Shown: piece after piece, positions 63,866 through 64,000 of the stretch
Layout of the letters: the number at the start of each line of letters is the position of its first letter
Numbering within the stretch: the first letter of the stretch is position 1
Assembly: GCF_000429465.1 (NCBI RefSeq)
Contig: NZ_AUBX01000014.1
Span: forward strand, 62,001-126,000
Reading direction: 5' to 3'
From: Algoriphagus vanfongensis DSM 17529
GTDB lineage: Bacteria > Bacteroidota > Bacteroidia > Cytophagales > Cyclobacteriaceae
Length of the DNA stretch: 64,000 bases
Made by a program: the position numbers and the translations under genes
Notes under the pieces: generated by a model
Databases searched by the model: none
What the model was told of the DNA's origin: nothing
The model's input: the letters and a program-made list of their open reading frames with translations, nothing else

Positions 63866-64000
63866 AGCTCAAAATTGATGATCAACCAAAGCTTGGGAAT
63901 TCACTTGAATCCATCTAATTAAAATGACCAACTATGGGAATACGAGGATGAACTGGCCTATCAGTGGATTTCTCACAAAAACCCGTAATAAGAAGTGTTC

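Noticed and set aside
1..64000. CRISPR arrays, insertion sequences, transposases, phage genes, rRNA
   Set aside because: No regular spacer-repeat pattern, transposase or phage motif, or rRNA sequence was found in any region read.

Overview
The window looks like chromosomal DNA of a Bacteroidota bacterium, most likely order Cytophagales (Cyclobacteriaceae, Algoriphagus-like). The signs are a SusC/SusD pair, an alternative complex III (act) operon joined to an aa3 oxidase, DUF3078 and NIPSNAP secreted proteins, a permease/M1-peptidase fusion, Bacteroidota promoters (TTTG-N19-TAnnTTTG), little Shine-Dalgarno signal, and a tmRNA tag GETSYAMAA. Genus placement is inference.

Layout. 1-13.9 kb: sucD, an ABC-F ATPase, a secreted double-NIPSNAP protein, an SDR-ispG-small membrane protein operon, and a pair made of a very large membrane histidine kinase and a 1154-residue exported barrel-like protein. 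13.9-30.5 kb: a minus-strand respiratory block from one strong promoter (30465-30495): actABCDEF, cytochrome oxidase subunits II and I, heme A synthase, heme O synthase, two subunit III proteins and subunit IV, then SCO, DUF420 and a small Cys protein behind a terminator. Together these pass electrons from menaquinol through alternative complex III to an aa3 oxidase, with their own heme A and copper assembly factors. 30.7-39.3 kb: tRNA-Cys, a small barrel protein, ribosomal protein S1, a SusD/SusC pair with a structured leader, and another small barrel protein. 39.5-46.7 kb: a membrane protein, cystathionine beta-synthase, a two-gene ABC exporter, a barrel protein, a flavin reductase-type protein and an exported phosphodiesterase.

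46.7-50.7 kb is an accessory island. Five AT-rich genes lie on the minus strand, separated by imperfect palindromes of about 130 bp that behave like integron attC sites. For two cassettes, the sequence entering the cassette is the exact reverse complement of the 9-base inverse core leaving it, as integron recombination predicts. No integrase is in the window, so this reads as an integrase-less cassette cluster (CALIN) carrying a SUKH/SMI1-KNR4 protein, a DUF4259-like protein, a lipoprotein and a translationally coupled two-gene cassette.

50.9-64 kb: aminopeptidase P, an M16 peptidase, an O-methyltransferase, a LysM lytic transglycosylase, a DUF3078 protein, dnaX, tmRNA, and an ABC transporter whose permease is fused to an M1 aminopeptidase. 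dnaX is interrupted at a run of ten A: the zero frame stops at once, giving a 381-residue gamma-like product, while the -1 frame is open for about 190 more codons, giving a tau-like product. This is best read as a programmed slippage gene. No CRISPR array, insertion sequence, transposase or rRNA was seen.
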